Both the position numbers and the translations under genes were made by a program. The notes beneath the pieces are model-generated. The model was not told the origin of the DNA. It ran no database searches and saw only the letters and a list, made by a program, of their open reading frames with translations. A DNA stretch of 39,205 bases from a virus. The stretch covers positions 1 through 39,205 of the IMG/VR virus record IMGVR_UViG_3300010430_000194; one strand, given 5' to 3'. Shown here piece by piece: positions 27,846-36,358 of this stretch (its first letter is position 1; every line of letters starts with the position of its first letter).

Positions 27846-30026
27846 TTAACTCCTTAATTTTAGTTCGTTAATTTGTGATTGAAGCCCTTGAATTGCAGCG
27901 ACAAGGTGAGGGATTATCCCTGCCGTACTCATACCCCAGGGCTTAAAATTTACTGCCTTAGAACTCTTGCTATCACATCCTACCGTTACCACTTCAGGTA
28001 AGTGCTCATAGACTTCCTGAGCAATAAAGCCATATTGAAACCTATCATCTTTCATAAACGAACGTGGTCTCAGAGATAGCACCTTACCTAAACCAAAGTC
28101 TGGAGTAATATCTTCAATATCACTCTTCACCCTTCTATCAGATGTGAAGTTCAAATCATTTACAGAGTAAGGCGTTTTAATCCTCAACGTAGAACTCGCA
28201 AGGTCATACAGGTTGGTGGTTATCGGAACAAGGGCTGCATCAGACACCTGTAATCGCCACTGAGTACTACCATTTACACCAAGCTCAAGGTCGCCCGATG
28301 CGCTAGTAGTGAGGATTGAAAGCGTTCCGTTGGACTTTAAGTTTGCAGCAAAAATATTTGCAAACTCATTCGTTCCATCGGCACCAAGATCATAGGTAGC
28401 GTCTGCCACTGGAATTGTATGACCAGAGGATGTTAGCCGAAGTCTCTCGGTTGAATTTGTAAAAAGACTTATCTGTGTAGGTGCCGAAAGGTGTGCATAT
28501 GGTGCAGCGGTATCAGCGCCACCGAGATACAATTGTGCTCCCCGTGTGTCGTTATGAGGATAGGCGACGCTACCGCCTGCGCAAAGATATATAACCTTTG
28601 TATCAGAAGCATCGGCAGTATTATGACGTAGTTCCTGATTAGTGTTTTCAAAGAGGATAGATCCACTCTGGTCTACAGTGAAAACTGCCTTAGTGGCATC
28701 TTCGACGGTGAACTGTGATGTAGCAGATCCTTTAAGAATGTTTCTAATATTAGAAACGATTCCTGTGGGAGTGTTTAATAATATGTTCCCAGGTTCTGTT
28801 GCGTGGGTAGCAGAATAAACTTCTATGATTGCAGATTGCGAAGCTACCGTACTGCGCCCCGCAAGGGATATGTAGCCATTTGTGAGATTGCTTTTTACAT
28901 CGAGGAAGCTCGCACCACTATCAGCTATTAACCTGTCAGCTCTTAGCTCAACAAACAATCCACGCTTCCACCTTGCACCAAAGAATCCTAAGTCAATCTG
29001 GTTGTCGGTCTGAGGACGAAAATACTTGTCTCCTGTCGCGCCACTATTGGCCTCACCATACCGGAATCTGGTAGTACCAGATGTTCTAAAGTTCAAAGCG
29101 CTCGTACTTGAATCTGCTTCTATATTTAAAGTGGTGTTAGAAATAATTTTCGTGGAATGCACTTCATTAAAGTTGTTCGTTGCATCGCCTATGTCATAAG
29201 TGTTGTTCAATGATGCCCTTAGTGCTGTCGCATCAAAAAACATGTGTTCAGTTTCGTTTATCTGAACACTTATCTTTCCACCTGTAGGAGCGTTAATAAG
29301 AGTGTTATCACTGGTATCAGCTTTAAGGATATTTAGATCTCCGCCACCGGCATTGTTTCTTGCACCATACCAGACATCGTTTCGCGCCATGATGGTTGGA
29401 TCTATTCTTAGCGCCTCAACTTCATTTATCTGTACTGATACCTTTTTCGCAGTGAGTGCGTTTAGGATAGTATCATCATTAGTATCGACCTTAAGAACAT
29501 TTACAGTGCCAGCACCAGACTGATTCCATGTCGCCCATGTATCATTATTCATGGGGAAGGTTCCACCACCACCACCAATAATGGTATTAGCATTAAGAGT
29601 GTCAACGTAAATAGTATCAATCCTGTCAGCCACCTCACCTATGGTTTGAGTGCCCACCGCCACAAGGTTCCCGCTTGAATTTAGCTCAAACTGATTTGCG
29701 CCAGCTGCCTTAAGGATTGTCTCATTGGCTCCTCCAAATACGGCCTTATCGTTAGCATCAAGAGTAATGATGTTAAGATCACTAGAATCAAGATTGTTAC
29801 GAAACCCAATAGAAACGCCATGCGCTCCAATAAAATCATCCGACGCATTGACTTCGTATTTTTTTGTTCCGTTTTTACTAATCTCAAATGCGGTTTCATA
29901 GTCAATCCCTCCTGATAAGACAACGGAATTGATCCTGTTACCATCTTGTCCGATGTTTAAAATACCATCATTAAATGGTATTCTGTGATCGGTGATTATG
30001 TTGGGGTTGATTATTATTGCGCCCAT
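27846..30026 (-). CDS. Tail fibre/spike with C-terminal S74 intramolecular chaperone
   Basis: 726 residues. A long repetitive beta region (units such as NVLKVDTNDDTILNALTAKK and DLNILKADTSDNTLINAPTG, and ATYDLGADGTNEFANIF) is typical of trimeric phage fibres. The C terminus (about 610-726) is a peptidase S74/endosialidase-type chaperone: FTSDRRVKSDIEDITPDFG (candidate catalytic Ser and Lys), LSLRPRSFMKDDRFQYGFIA, QEVYEHLPEV, ending in a coiled coil (LVAAIQGLQSQINELKLRS). The chaperone assists trimerisation and then cuts itself off at the Ser. A receptor-binding role is likely. Confidence 0.85.
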   Translation of the reverse strand: MGAIIINPNIITDHRIPFNDGILNIGQDGNRINSVVLSGGIDYETAFEISKNGTKKYEVNASDDFIGAHGVSIGFRNNLDSSDLNIITLDANDKAVFGGANETILKAAGANQFELNSSGNLVAVGTQTIGEVADRIDTIYVDTLNANTIIGGGGGTFPMNNDTWATWNQSGAGTVNVLKVDTNDDTILNALTAKKVSVQINEVEALRIDPTIMARNDVWYGARNNAGGGDLNILKADTSDNTLINAPTGGKISVQINETEHMFFDATALRASLNNTYDIGDATNNFNEVHSTKIISNTTLNIEADSSTSALNFRTSGTTRFRYGEANSGATGDKYFRPQTDNQIDLGFFGARWKRGLFVELRADRLIADSGASFLDVKSNLTNGYISLAGRSTVASQSAIIEVYSATHATEPGNILLNTPTGIVSNIRNILKGSATSQFTVEDATKAVFTVDQSGSILFENTNQELRHNTADASDTKVIYLCAGGSVAYPHNDTRGAQLYLGGADTAAPYAHLSAPTQISLFTNSTERLRLTSSGHTIPVADATYDLGADGTNEFANIFAANLKSNGTLSILTTSASGDLELGVNGSTQWRLQVSDAALVPITTNLYDLASSTLRIKTPYSVNDLNFTSDRRVKSDIEDITPDFGLGKVLSLRPRSFMKDDRFQYGFIAQEVYEHLPEVVTVGCDSKSSKAVNFKPWGMSTAGIIPHLVAAIQGLQSQINELKLRS

Positions 30027-30511
30027 TACCTGTATCCCATGATTCTAACTGCACCAGACGTTGGGGCGACTCCAGCATGCTTCACATGAATTGCAGCTGA
30101 CTGAAACCTCCCAAAAGGAACAAGATCAAAAATTCGTGGTTCTTTTAACGGTATCTGCCAGTGGTCGGTAGTACCTGCATCAAAGGAAACGATGATAGCA
30201 GCATCCGTATCATTTTGAATTTCAAAATATCTCAAGTCTCCACCCGGGGTAAGGAGTAAGGAGTGAGAAGCTCCAACAGCTCCAAAAGCAAGAGAAGTAA
30301 GCGCCTCATACACCGCCGCATCGATGGCCCTCACTGTCGGCAATGAAGTTGATTCATTTTGCACACCGGCAGCAACAAGGTTATCAAAGCTACCATCATT
30401 ACCCAGGCCAACCTTAATGATTTGCATCTGCTCGTTAGGTACAGTACGAGTTACTTCATCAGTTGAAATTATCTTACCGGTTCCTTCGGTGATTCCTACA
30501 TTATCAGCCAT
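30026..30511 (-). CDS. Small tail-associated structural protein
   Basis: 161 residues, beta-rich (LLLTPGGDLRYFEIQNDTDA, PFGRFQSAAIHVKHAGVAPT). It lies between the collar fibre and the S74 fibre, one base overlapping the latter, so it is probably a fibre or adaptor component. No specific family recognised. Confidence 0.55.
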   Translation of the reverse strand: MADNVGITEGTGKIISTDEVTRTVPNEQMQIIKVGLGNDGSFDNLVAAGVQNESTSLPTVRAIDAAVYEALTSLAFGAVGASHSLLLTPGGDLRYFEIQNDTDAAIIVSFDAGTTDHWQIPLKEPRIFDLVPFGRFQSAAIHVKHAGVAPTSGAVRIMGYR

Positions 30512-30515
30512 AGTC

Positions 30516-31562
30516 TTACAGTTTAATAATAAAGTTGATAGTTAAGTAAGGAGGGTTAGCCGTTCCGCTACTACCCGCTCCACCGAGATCTGTAACTGCA
30601 GGGCCACCGATGATATTGCCCGAGTCGTTAGTGCTCTGGGAGCTTGTTATAAGCCCCGTGGTATTTGCATCGGTGTTAAAGTTCGCACTCAAGTTTGAGT
30701 TAAAGGTGGTGTCACCGTCCTGTCCACCAGTAACAAGACCAACGCGCCCAAAAAATTCTGAGTTAGGGTGAGTGTGCGTTGCTGATTCGGTGGCTCTGTC
30801 TACTGCAGAACCAGCTCCTGTATTCGGAGTTCTTCTGTTTACCCCATCGCTGGAGTTCACCTTCGTTCTTATTCCATGAGTGTGAGCACCGCCTGCGCCG
30901 ATATTAATATCAGCACCAAGAGCTCTTGCATTATGGTAGTGAGGTGGGATTGAGTGAAGGTGTCCTGGCACATTGTGTTGGTGTGCAGGGATTCCATGTG
31001 TATGAATAATTGAGTGCTGGTGATCTGGAGTTCCATGAACGTGATCTGGGAGTGTGTGTAGGTGATCCCAGGTTCCGCCTGCGTCACCTAAGTTTGAAGC
31101 CGCGCCCGAATCAGCCTTACCAATAGGAAAGATACGTCGAAAGTCAGGCACATTAAAAGTAGTAAGACCATCGCCGTCACCATAAGCAATGCCAATAGCG
31201 CCAAAAAGCTCAAGACCATTGCCAGCTGCAGTTCTACTAAGAGCCTGTCCACGACAGAACGCCCATCCAGTCGGAGCCGACGCACCTGCAAACATCGCAA
31301 CAGTTCCAGACGCGATAATTGCATGTATGTCTGAATCAGCGATATGATTATCAATGATTGTTTGAAATGCAAGTTGATCCCACGTAGTTCCATTAAAGCG
31401 CTCCAGCTTATCGTCACTTAAAGTGTTTGCTCTGATAACGTCGGTGGGCACGTTCGTATCAGCTGTAAAGTTCATCTTCGCAATGGACTCATCTCTCTCT
31501 TTCAGCTCGTCAAGAACATCAGTAAATAGAGAGCCTACGGTTGGATTTAGAAAGTCTACCAC
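30516..31562 (-). CDS. Tail collar-domain fibre with His-rich metal-binding repeats
   Basis: 348 residues. The collar motif is clear: SGTVAMFAGASAPTGWAFCR (85-104), IAYGDGDGLTTFNVPDFRR (125-143), as in phage Tail_Collar proteins (T4 gp12-like). Residues 167-210 carry seven HxH pairs spaced 6-7 residues apart. In T4 gp12 similar His pairs bind metal along a trimeric fibre (established for that family). The N terminus (1-85) probably anchors to the tail. It follows the small gene at 31563 with no gap. Confidence 0.85.
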   Translation of the reverse strand: MVDFLNPTVGSLFTDVLDELKERDESIAKMNFTADTNVPTDVIRANTLSDDKLERFNGTTWDQLAFQTIIDNHIADSDIHAIIASGTVAMFAGASAPTGWAFCRGQALSRTAAGNGLELFGAIGIAYGDGDGLTTFNVPDFRRIFPIGKADSGAASNLGDAGGTWDHLHTLPDHVHGTPDHQHSIIHTHGIPAHQHNVPGHLHSIPPHYHNARALGADINIGAGGAHTHGIRTKVNSSDGVNRRTPNTGAGSAVDRATESATHTHPNSEFFGRVGLVTGGQDGDTTFNSNLSANFNTDANTTGLITSSQSTNDSGNIIGGPAVTDLGGAGSSGTANPPYLTINFIIKL

Positions 31563-31889
31563 TTAGAAGCCCTCCACTTTCCACGAGAAGTTACCGCTAA
31601 TGGCGGCACCATCGCTTGTACGAAAAAGTAAGACTTTAAAGCTAGTAGGGTTAGGTACATCAACAAAATCATAGACCGGCGTAATCCCTATCGAACCTGC
31701 ACCAACTGCAGCTGTTACTGTTATAGATCTAATATCAATGAACGTACGATTAAAAGTTACCACAGTGCCCGTTGGATCGGTTATATGGTTGTGCGATCCG
31801 TTTCCAGAGTCCTTCTTGATTTTTACGTCAAGGCGAACCCTTATGCGTTCAATGATAGTAAGTCCCGTTAAGTCTATGCTCCCGCTCAT
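31563..31889 (-). CDS. Small tail protein adjacent to the tail tip gene
   Basis: 108 residues, beta-sandwich-like (IDIRSITVTAAVGAGSIGIT, PTSFKVLLFRTSDGAAISGN). It overlaps the J-like gene by 4 bp and sits before the collar fibre; likely a tail-tip or fibre-adaptor component. It resembles small C-terminal domains found at the end of J proteins in related tails. Confidence 0.55.
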   Translation of the reverse strand: MSGSIDLTGLTIIERIRVRLDVKIKKDSGNGSHNHITDPTGTVVTFNRTFIDIRSITVTAAVGAGSIGITPVYDFVDVPNPTSFKVLLFRTSDGAAISGNFSWKVEGF

Positions 31890-34800
31890 GGCTGTGTTGT
31901 CCCATCATATGTGAGAGCCAGAAGGAGGCCCATAGTTTGCCCCGCGACAGTACCTGGAGGGCACCCAATCAGAACTTTAATGCGTACAAACTGAAAATTA
32001 GACGCAAATATCTGAGATACGTTTTCAACTTCTGTATAATTTATACCATCAAGCGAGTAGCCGATGGTAGTATTAATATTCAATGTACCTGCAAGAATTT
32101 GCTGTATAAATGTAATCTTTATCAGTGTTGGTGGAATTACGACACCATAATCAATAACTTTCTCAAAATAACCCCACTGAGCATTGGGTTGTCCATAGAA
32201 GGGATAACCACCATTTATTCTGTCCTGAACTGTGCTGAAACCATAAAAGTTAAAGTAGTCTTCCCATGTTAGGCCCGTAAGAATTGGGCCTATAAGCGCA
32301 TTAATACCGGGATCGGTTTCAATAACTGTCATGTTTATAAGACTGTCAGCTGTAGCAGGATCGATAAATTGATCGTCGAAAATTTCAAAATCAGGTGGCT
32401 CATCAACGACAGCAACGACCTGTCTTTCAGGCCCAAGGTTGCCTGCACTATCTTTCGCTCGAACCCAATAGTAGTAAGTGCCCGAGATTATCTCAAACAC
32501 TGTTTGGAATGTTCCGCTTATAAACCCGAGCGATTCAGCTGTACCAAAGTCGTCATCGGTGTTTTTTAGCACTTCATAAGAGTCGATGGGAAGAGAATGA
32601 ACCGATGGCTCGAGCCATCTTAGGAGCACGTTGTTATCAACCACTTCAACAGAAAGTTGTCTCACTGCCCCTGGAACGGTGATATTAACATCGATTGATA
32701 CTTCCGGGCTTAAGTTACCAGCAACGTCCTGAGCGACAAGCCAGAAGCGCCTAACACCGCCCCAGAGCACCTTCTGTCTGAAGCTTGTACTCTTTGTAGC
32801 CGTAACAAAAATTGCAGTATTAAAATCATCGCCATAGTAAATGAGGTATTGCTCAACCTGAAAAATAGTAGGAGGAACATCGTTCCAGCGAAGGACGTAA
32901 TCAGGGCCATCGATAACGACTCCGAGTCCTGTTACAAGCTCCGGGCCGGTGATGACTACCTCAAGTTCTGAGGATGCAACTGAGAAGTTCTTGCTGGTAT
33001 CAACAGATTTGATGAAGAAAACGTAAGTCCCTTCAGAGCGAGTCTCGAGAGTGAAACTTGTTCCTGAGACTTCTGCCAGAAATTCAGCTGTGCTAAAAGT
33101 ATCCCCTGGAACACCGAGACGAATCTCATAGTGAGAGAGATCAAGATCTTCAATTTGCTGCCAATCAAGCCGTATGCCGAATTGGTTAAAGGTTGCAGAG
33201 AGTCCCGTTGGAGCCGTTGGAGGCTCAGTTTTACCTACGACAACATGATTATTGAGCCTGACATAATCAGAAAAAGCACCAATACCATTACGAGATCTAA
33301 TTCTAACATCATAGGCTACACCGTCTTCCACTTCTAAAATATTTGCAAAGGTAGTTTGAGCAGGCACTCTTACTACAAAGCGCCACGACTCAGGCACGTC
33401 TGGATCTGAAGTTTTCTTAAATTCAACCTCAATCTCACCACCGTTTTCTACGAAACCATCGTCTGGAGCGTCCCAGCTTACCCTTATGCTGGATAGTATC
33501 GAACCATCTCCTTTAGGGATGAGTTGATCTGTGCCAGATTCAAGTAACATGTTAGTAGGGGGCGCTACTTCAAATGGGTTTGGAAGCGTTGTGTTTGGTG
33601 ATGGATCCTGAGTGAGAATGTCTGCAAGCTGGAAGTCGTACACTTCCACTGCAGTCTCTTGAAGGTCGAGCTTAACAGTATAGACCTGTCCATCTCCACC
33701 GCTTGAGTTTCCAATGGTGGCATCATTTACTTCAAATACTTTTGGTTCCCATCCAAGTCTTGAGTTCTGAATGTTTACAGTATCACCCACTGCAAGCTGC
33801 AGTGCCTTAAGGTTGAACTCGCCTGCAGCAAATACTTCCTGCTTTATCTTTCTAATGTCCATCTTCGCAAGGCGCTGAACGCCAGAAGAGGATGTTGTAA
33901 AAGGGTACGAGATCTCCTCAAAGATTTCAGCGTTGTCCTGAGAGACGAAAGTTGGCTCATTTACCACCGGGAACTCGGTCGCTTCAAAGCCAGCATCTTC
34001 CGAAACATAGGTGCCTCGAACACTATTAAAGGTGTCTCGTCTTGAGTTCTTCGTAATTACTCTTAAGGGGCCAAGTAAATCGTCCTCTGTGAGAGTGATG
34101 GTGGGCGCTCTGTATTTACCTGGAACAATATTCCAGAGACCTTCCACGTAAGTGAGTCTCCCGTTTCCAAGCGCTGTAAGCATCTCTTCTATTATTTCAC
34201 CTGGACTCAAATCTGTGTCAAATGAGCCATCAATTGTGTACCGCTCCTCAGTAAGAGCAGGGTTAAAGGTTGAGGCGTGTCTGTCTACAAGCTCATCGCA
34301 GATGTCTGCAGCATCAGAGATGCCTGCAAGATCGAGAGCTGTTAGTGGCTGAGAAAGTCCGAAACGAGAATCCCTTAAAACATCTGCGAGGATGAGTGCT
34401 GCATTCCTTGAGTATGTTGTATTAAGAGTTCTTGGATCATAAACAGCCTTACCATTAATATCGAAAGTAATATCCGGTATCCCATCTTCAAAAAGAAGCC
34501 CATCATATTTCAGAATAAGGTAAACGTGAGCGCAGCCTCTTTGCCTGTGGTTCGTTGTCCATGTAGACATATTAGCAACCGCTTCAGGAATTGCTGCCTG
34601 AGAGTTTGAGCCGTTTGCATAAGTGAAGAACACCTTATTTCTAAAAGGAGCATTATCACTCGTATTAGGAGCTGGATCGTCCGGGCGCTGAGAACCCTGA
34701 GACCATCCAGGATCTGGGTTCTCAAATGTACCACCAAATACTATTCTTACGTCATCAAAGTAAACATCATTGATTGAATCGATTTGATGGCCCGCAACCG

Positions 34801-35128
34801 TGATAATAAGGTGCAGCTCTCGATTTTTATTTGTCGTTTCAATGTTAGTGATGACCCCGCCAACACGCATGCGACCATAAATAACCTGGTGCGCAGCATC
34901 GGATTGAAACCCAGAAATCTGTTGAGACTTCGGAACCATCTGCCTGGCTTTTCTAGCCCTTAATTTTGCCTGAGCTCTCTTCTTTGTTCGGTTGTTAATC
35001 GGGCGATCCTTGCTCTTAAGAAACTCCCTTACCTCACGCCTGAATGCTCTCGTGAACTTGCCACGCTTATTTTTTATCTGTTTATCAACCTTCTCAAGAA
35101 AAGGCTGTAAGGTTCCTGTGCCTACCAT
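31886..35128 (-). CDS. J-like tail tip (central hub/host specificity) protein with fibronectin III repeats
   Basis: 1080 residues. After a strongly basic N terminus (residues 15-65, 25 or so Lys/Arg) comes the hub-like region (SGFQSDAAHQVIYGRMRVGG, INDVYFDDVRIVFGG, LNTTYSRNAALILADVLRD, with DSRFGLSQPL) typical of lambda J-type proteins. From about 515 there are four fibronectin III-like domains (for example WDAPDDGFVENGGEIEVEF; TAPTGLSATFNQFGIRLDW; GVVIDGPDYVLRWNDVPP; VRQLSVEVVDNNVLLRWLEP), and a beta C terminus after 910. It attaches to the tube end and determines receptor contact. Starts 2 bp after the previous stop. Confidence 0.88.
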   Translation of the reverse strand: MVGTGTLQPFLEKVDKQIKNKRGKFTRAFRREVREFLKSKDRPINNRTKKRAQAKLRARKARQMVPKSQQISGFQSDAAHQVIYGRMRVGGVITNIETTNKNRELHLIITVAGHQIDSINDVYFDDVRIVFGGTFENPDPGWSQGSQRPDDPAPNTSDNAPFRNKVFFTYANGSNSQAAIPEAVANMSTWTTNHRQRGCAHVYLILKYDGLLFEDGIPDITFDINGKAVYDPRTLNTTYSRNAALILADVLRDSRFGLSQPLTALDLAGISDAADICDELVDRHASTFNPALTEERYTIDGSFDTDLSPGEIIEEMLTALGNGRLTYVEGLWNIVPGKYRAPTITLTEDDLLGPLRVITKNSRRDTFNSVRGTYVSEDAGFEATEFPVVNEPTFVSQDNAEIFEEISYPFTTSSSGVQRLAKMDIRKIKQEVFAAGEFNLKALQLAVGDTVNIQNSRLGWEPKVFEVNDATIGNSSGGDGQVYTVKLDLQETAVEVYDFQLADILTQDPSPNTTLPNPFEVAPPTNMLLESGTDQLIPKGDGSILSSIRVSWDAPDDGFVENGGEIEVEFKKTSDPDVPESWRFVVRVPAQTTFANILEVEDGVAYDVRIRSRNGIGAFSDYVRLNNHVVVGKTEPPTAPTGLSATFNQFGIRLDWQQIEDLDLSHYEIRLGVPGDTFSTAEFLAEVSGTSFTLETRSEGTYVFFIKSVDTSKNFSVASSELEVVITGPELVTGLGVVIDGPDYVLRWNDVPPTIFQVEQYLIYYGDDFNTAIFVTATKSTSFRQKVLWGGVRRFWLVAQDVAGNLSPEVSIDVNITVPGAVRQLSVEVVDNNVLLRWLEPSVHSLPIDSYEVLKNTDDDFGTAESLGFISGTFQTVFEIISGTYYYWVRAKDSAGNLGPERQVVAVVDEPPDFEIFDDQFIDPATADSLINMTVIETDPGINALIGPILTGLTWEDYFNFYGFSTVQDRINGGYPFYGQPNAQWGYFEKVIDYGVVIPPTLIKITFIQQILAGTLNINTTIGYSLDGINYTEVENVSQIFASNFQFVRIKVLIGCPPGTVAGQTMGLLLALTYDGTTQP

Positions 35129-35130
35129 AT

Positions 35131-35742
35131 TTAGCCCTCCCTATTCTTTCTGTTCTTCTTACGTCGATTCTTCTTACGGTTCTTGCGACCACCCCACTTG
35201 CCATCAAACTTCTGAATAGGTTCAACCGTATCGAACCCTTCGTCGTCCGGGAATATGTCTCTCTGACTCTGTTTTGTATAGCGATGATTTCTCGGCCTAT
35301 CCATATCGAGCAAGATGTTTTCAATAGCAATCTTAATGGTTGGTTCCTCAGAGTCTTCTATTATTTCAGGGTAATCAATTTTGCCCTGATAAATTATCGT
35401 AGGATCTGGAATCACCTGATAACTCGTATCAAGCAGTCCGAGCCTTAAAGTTGCAACCTTATTCTGAGATGTTTGTTGCAGCACAAGGGAAAGCAGGCTT
35501 GGAGGTATTCCCGTTAATACGACCGAAACTCCCTGCGGGTTTACTTCACCATTCTCCTTAATGGGGGAGTGGCCCTGGAACCATCCATTACCAAGGTAAG
35601 TTTTCCCGTCCCATAAAAGTTCTCCCACACCATTCCATAAGAGGACAGTGCTCGACTCAAACTCGAGATCGAGCAGTATCACCGGACGCAACTCAGCCTC
35701 ATTTAGTGCTGTTATGAATTGAGCAGTTAAATTTCTTGGCAT
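35131..35742 (-). CDS. Minor tail protein (tail-tip assembly, DUF2163-like)
   Basis: 203 residues. The opening LRPVILLDLEFESSTVLLWN and ELLWDGKTYLGNGWF is the usual start of the tail-tip protein encoded just before J in many siphoviruses. A beta body (VATLRLGLLDTSYQVIPDP, EPTIKIAIENILLDMDRP) follows. The last 20 residues are almost all Lys/Arg/Asn (KNRKKNRRKKNRKNREG). It starts in a one-base overlap with the previous gene. Confidence 0.7.
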   Translation of the reverse strand: MPRNLTAQFITALNEAELRPVILLDLEFESSTVLLWNGVGELLWDGKTYLGNGWFQGHSPIKENGEVNPQGVSVVLTGIPPSLLSLVLQQTSQNKVATLRLGLLDTSYQVIPDPTIIYQGKIDYPEIIEDSEEPTIKIAIENILLDMDRPRNHRYTKQSQRDIFPDDEGFDTVEPIQKFDGKWGGRKNRKKNRRKKNRKNREG

Positions 35743-36356
35743 TACACCGCCTCAATTCCTGAAAAGCCGCCTTTTAAAACCCTGTTAGGGCCAAGCTGTC
35801 GTACGACATTATTGTTGTCGGTGAGTCGAAACACTCCCTGTGGATTCACTGTAATGATTGTAGCGTCATCTGTGGGAGATGTTCTTAGGTTTGGCCAGAT
35901 GTCAATTGTGGCATTCCCACCTGAATCAGAGTCAACGGTATTAAGCACCTGGTGCAGTCTGTTCCCTGGTAGTTCAATGTGATCTCCTGGGAGAAGCAGT
36001 CCAAACTCATCTGGATCCCATCCATCGGTGATAAGGGCGTTGCCTGTCTGGGAGACTCCATTTACGGCCGGGGTTCCCAGCGCAGTCCCTCTCGGTTCTG
36101 CTTTAAGAGGATCTCCAACAACGAAAGTTCCTTGCTGTCCATTTAATGAGAGTATGAACGATTCCCATTCTGAGGATTGCTCAGGAGTCATCCTGGGTAG
36201 TTCAATTTCGACTATCCAAAGCTGCCCCGGGAAAACCTGAGTTTGTTGAGCAAAAGTGTATGGCGATCTTGTTAAACCAACTGAAGAGAGAGAGGTGAAC
36301 TCAATCTTTCTCAAGCCCGTTATAGCCGGGAGGTTAATAGGATAATTTATAGCCAT
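35742..36356 (-). CDS. Minor tail protein, siphovirus tail-tip type
   Basis: 204 residues. The pattern MAINYPINLPAITGLRKIEF, SRSPYTFAQQ-like RSPYTFAQQTQVFPGQLW, EWESFILSLNGQQGTFVVGD and the Ig-like C-terminal half match a family placed directly after the tape measure gene in many proteobacterial siphoviruses. Probably part of the distal tail. It starts 2 bp after the tape measure stop. Confidence 0.7.
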   Translation of the reverse strand: MAINYPINLPAITGLRKIEFTSLSSVGLTRSPYTFAQQTQVFPGQLWIVEIELPRMTPEQSSEWESFILSLNGQQGTFVVGDPLKAEPRGTALGTPAVNGVSQTGNALITDGWDPDEFGLLLPGDHIELPGNRLHQVLNTVDSDSGGNATIDIWPNLRTSPTDDATIITVNPQGVFRLTDNNNVVRQLGPNRVLKGGFSGIEAV

Positions 36357-36358
36357 AA

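Noticed and set aside
27846-31562. Diversity-generating retroelement acting on the fibre genes
   Set aside because: No reverse transcriptase and no template/variable repeat pair was seen in the window.
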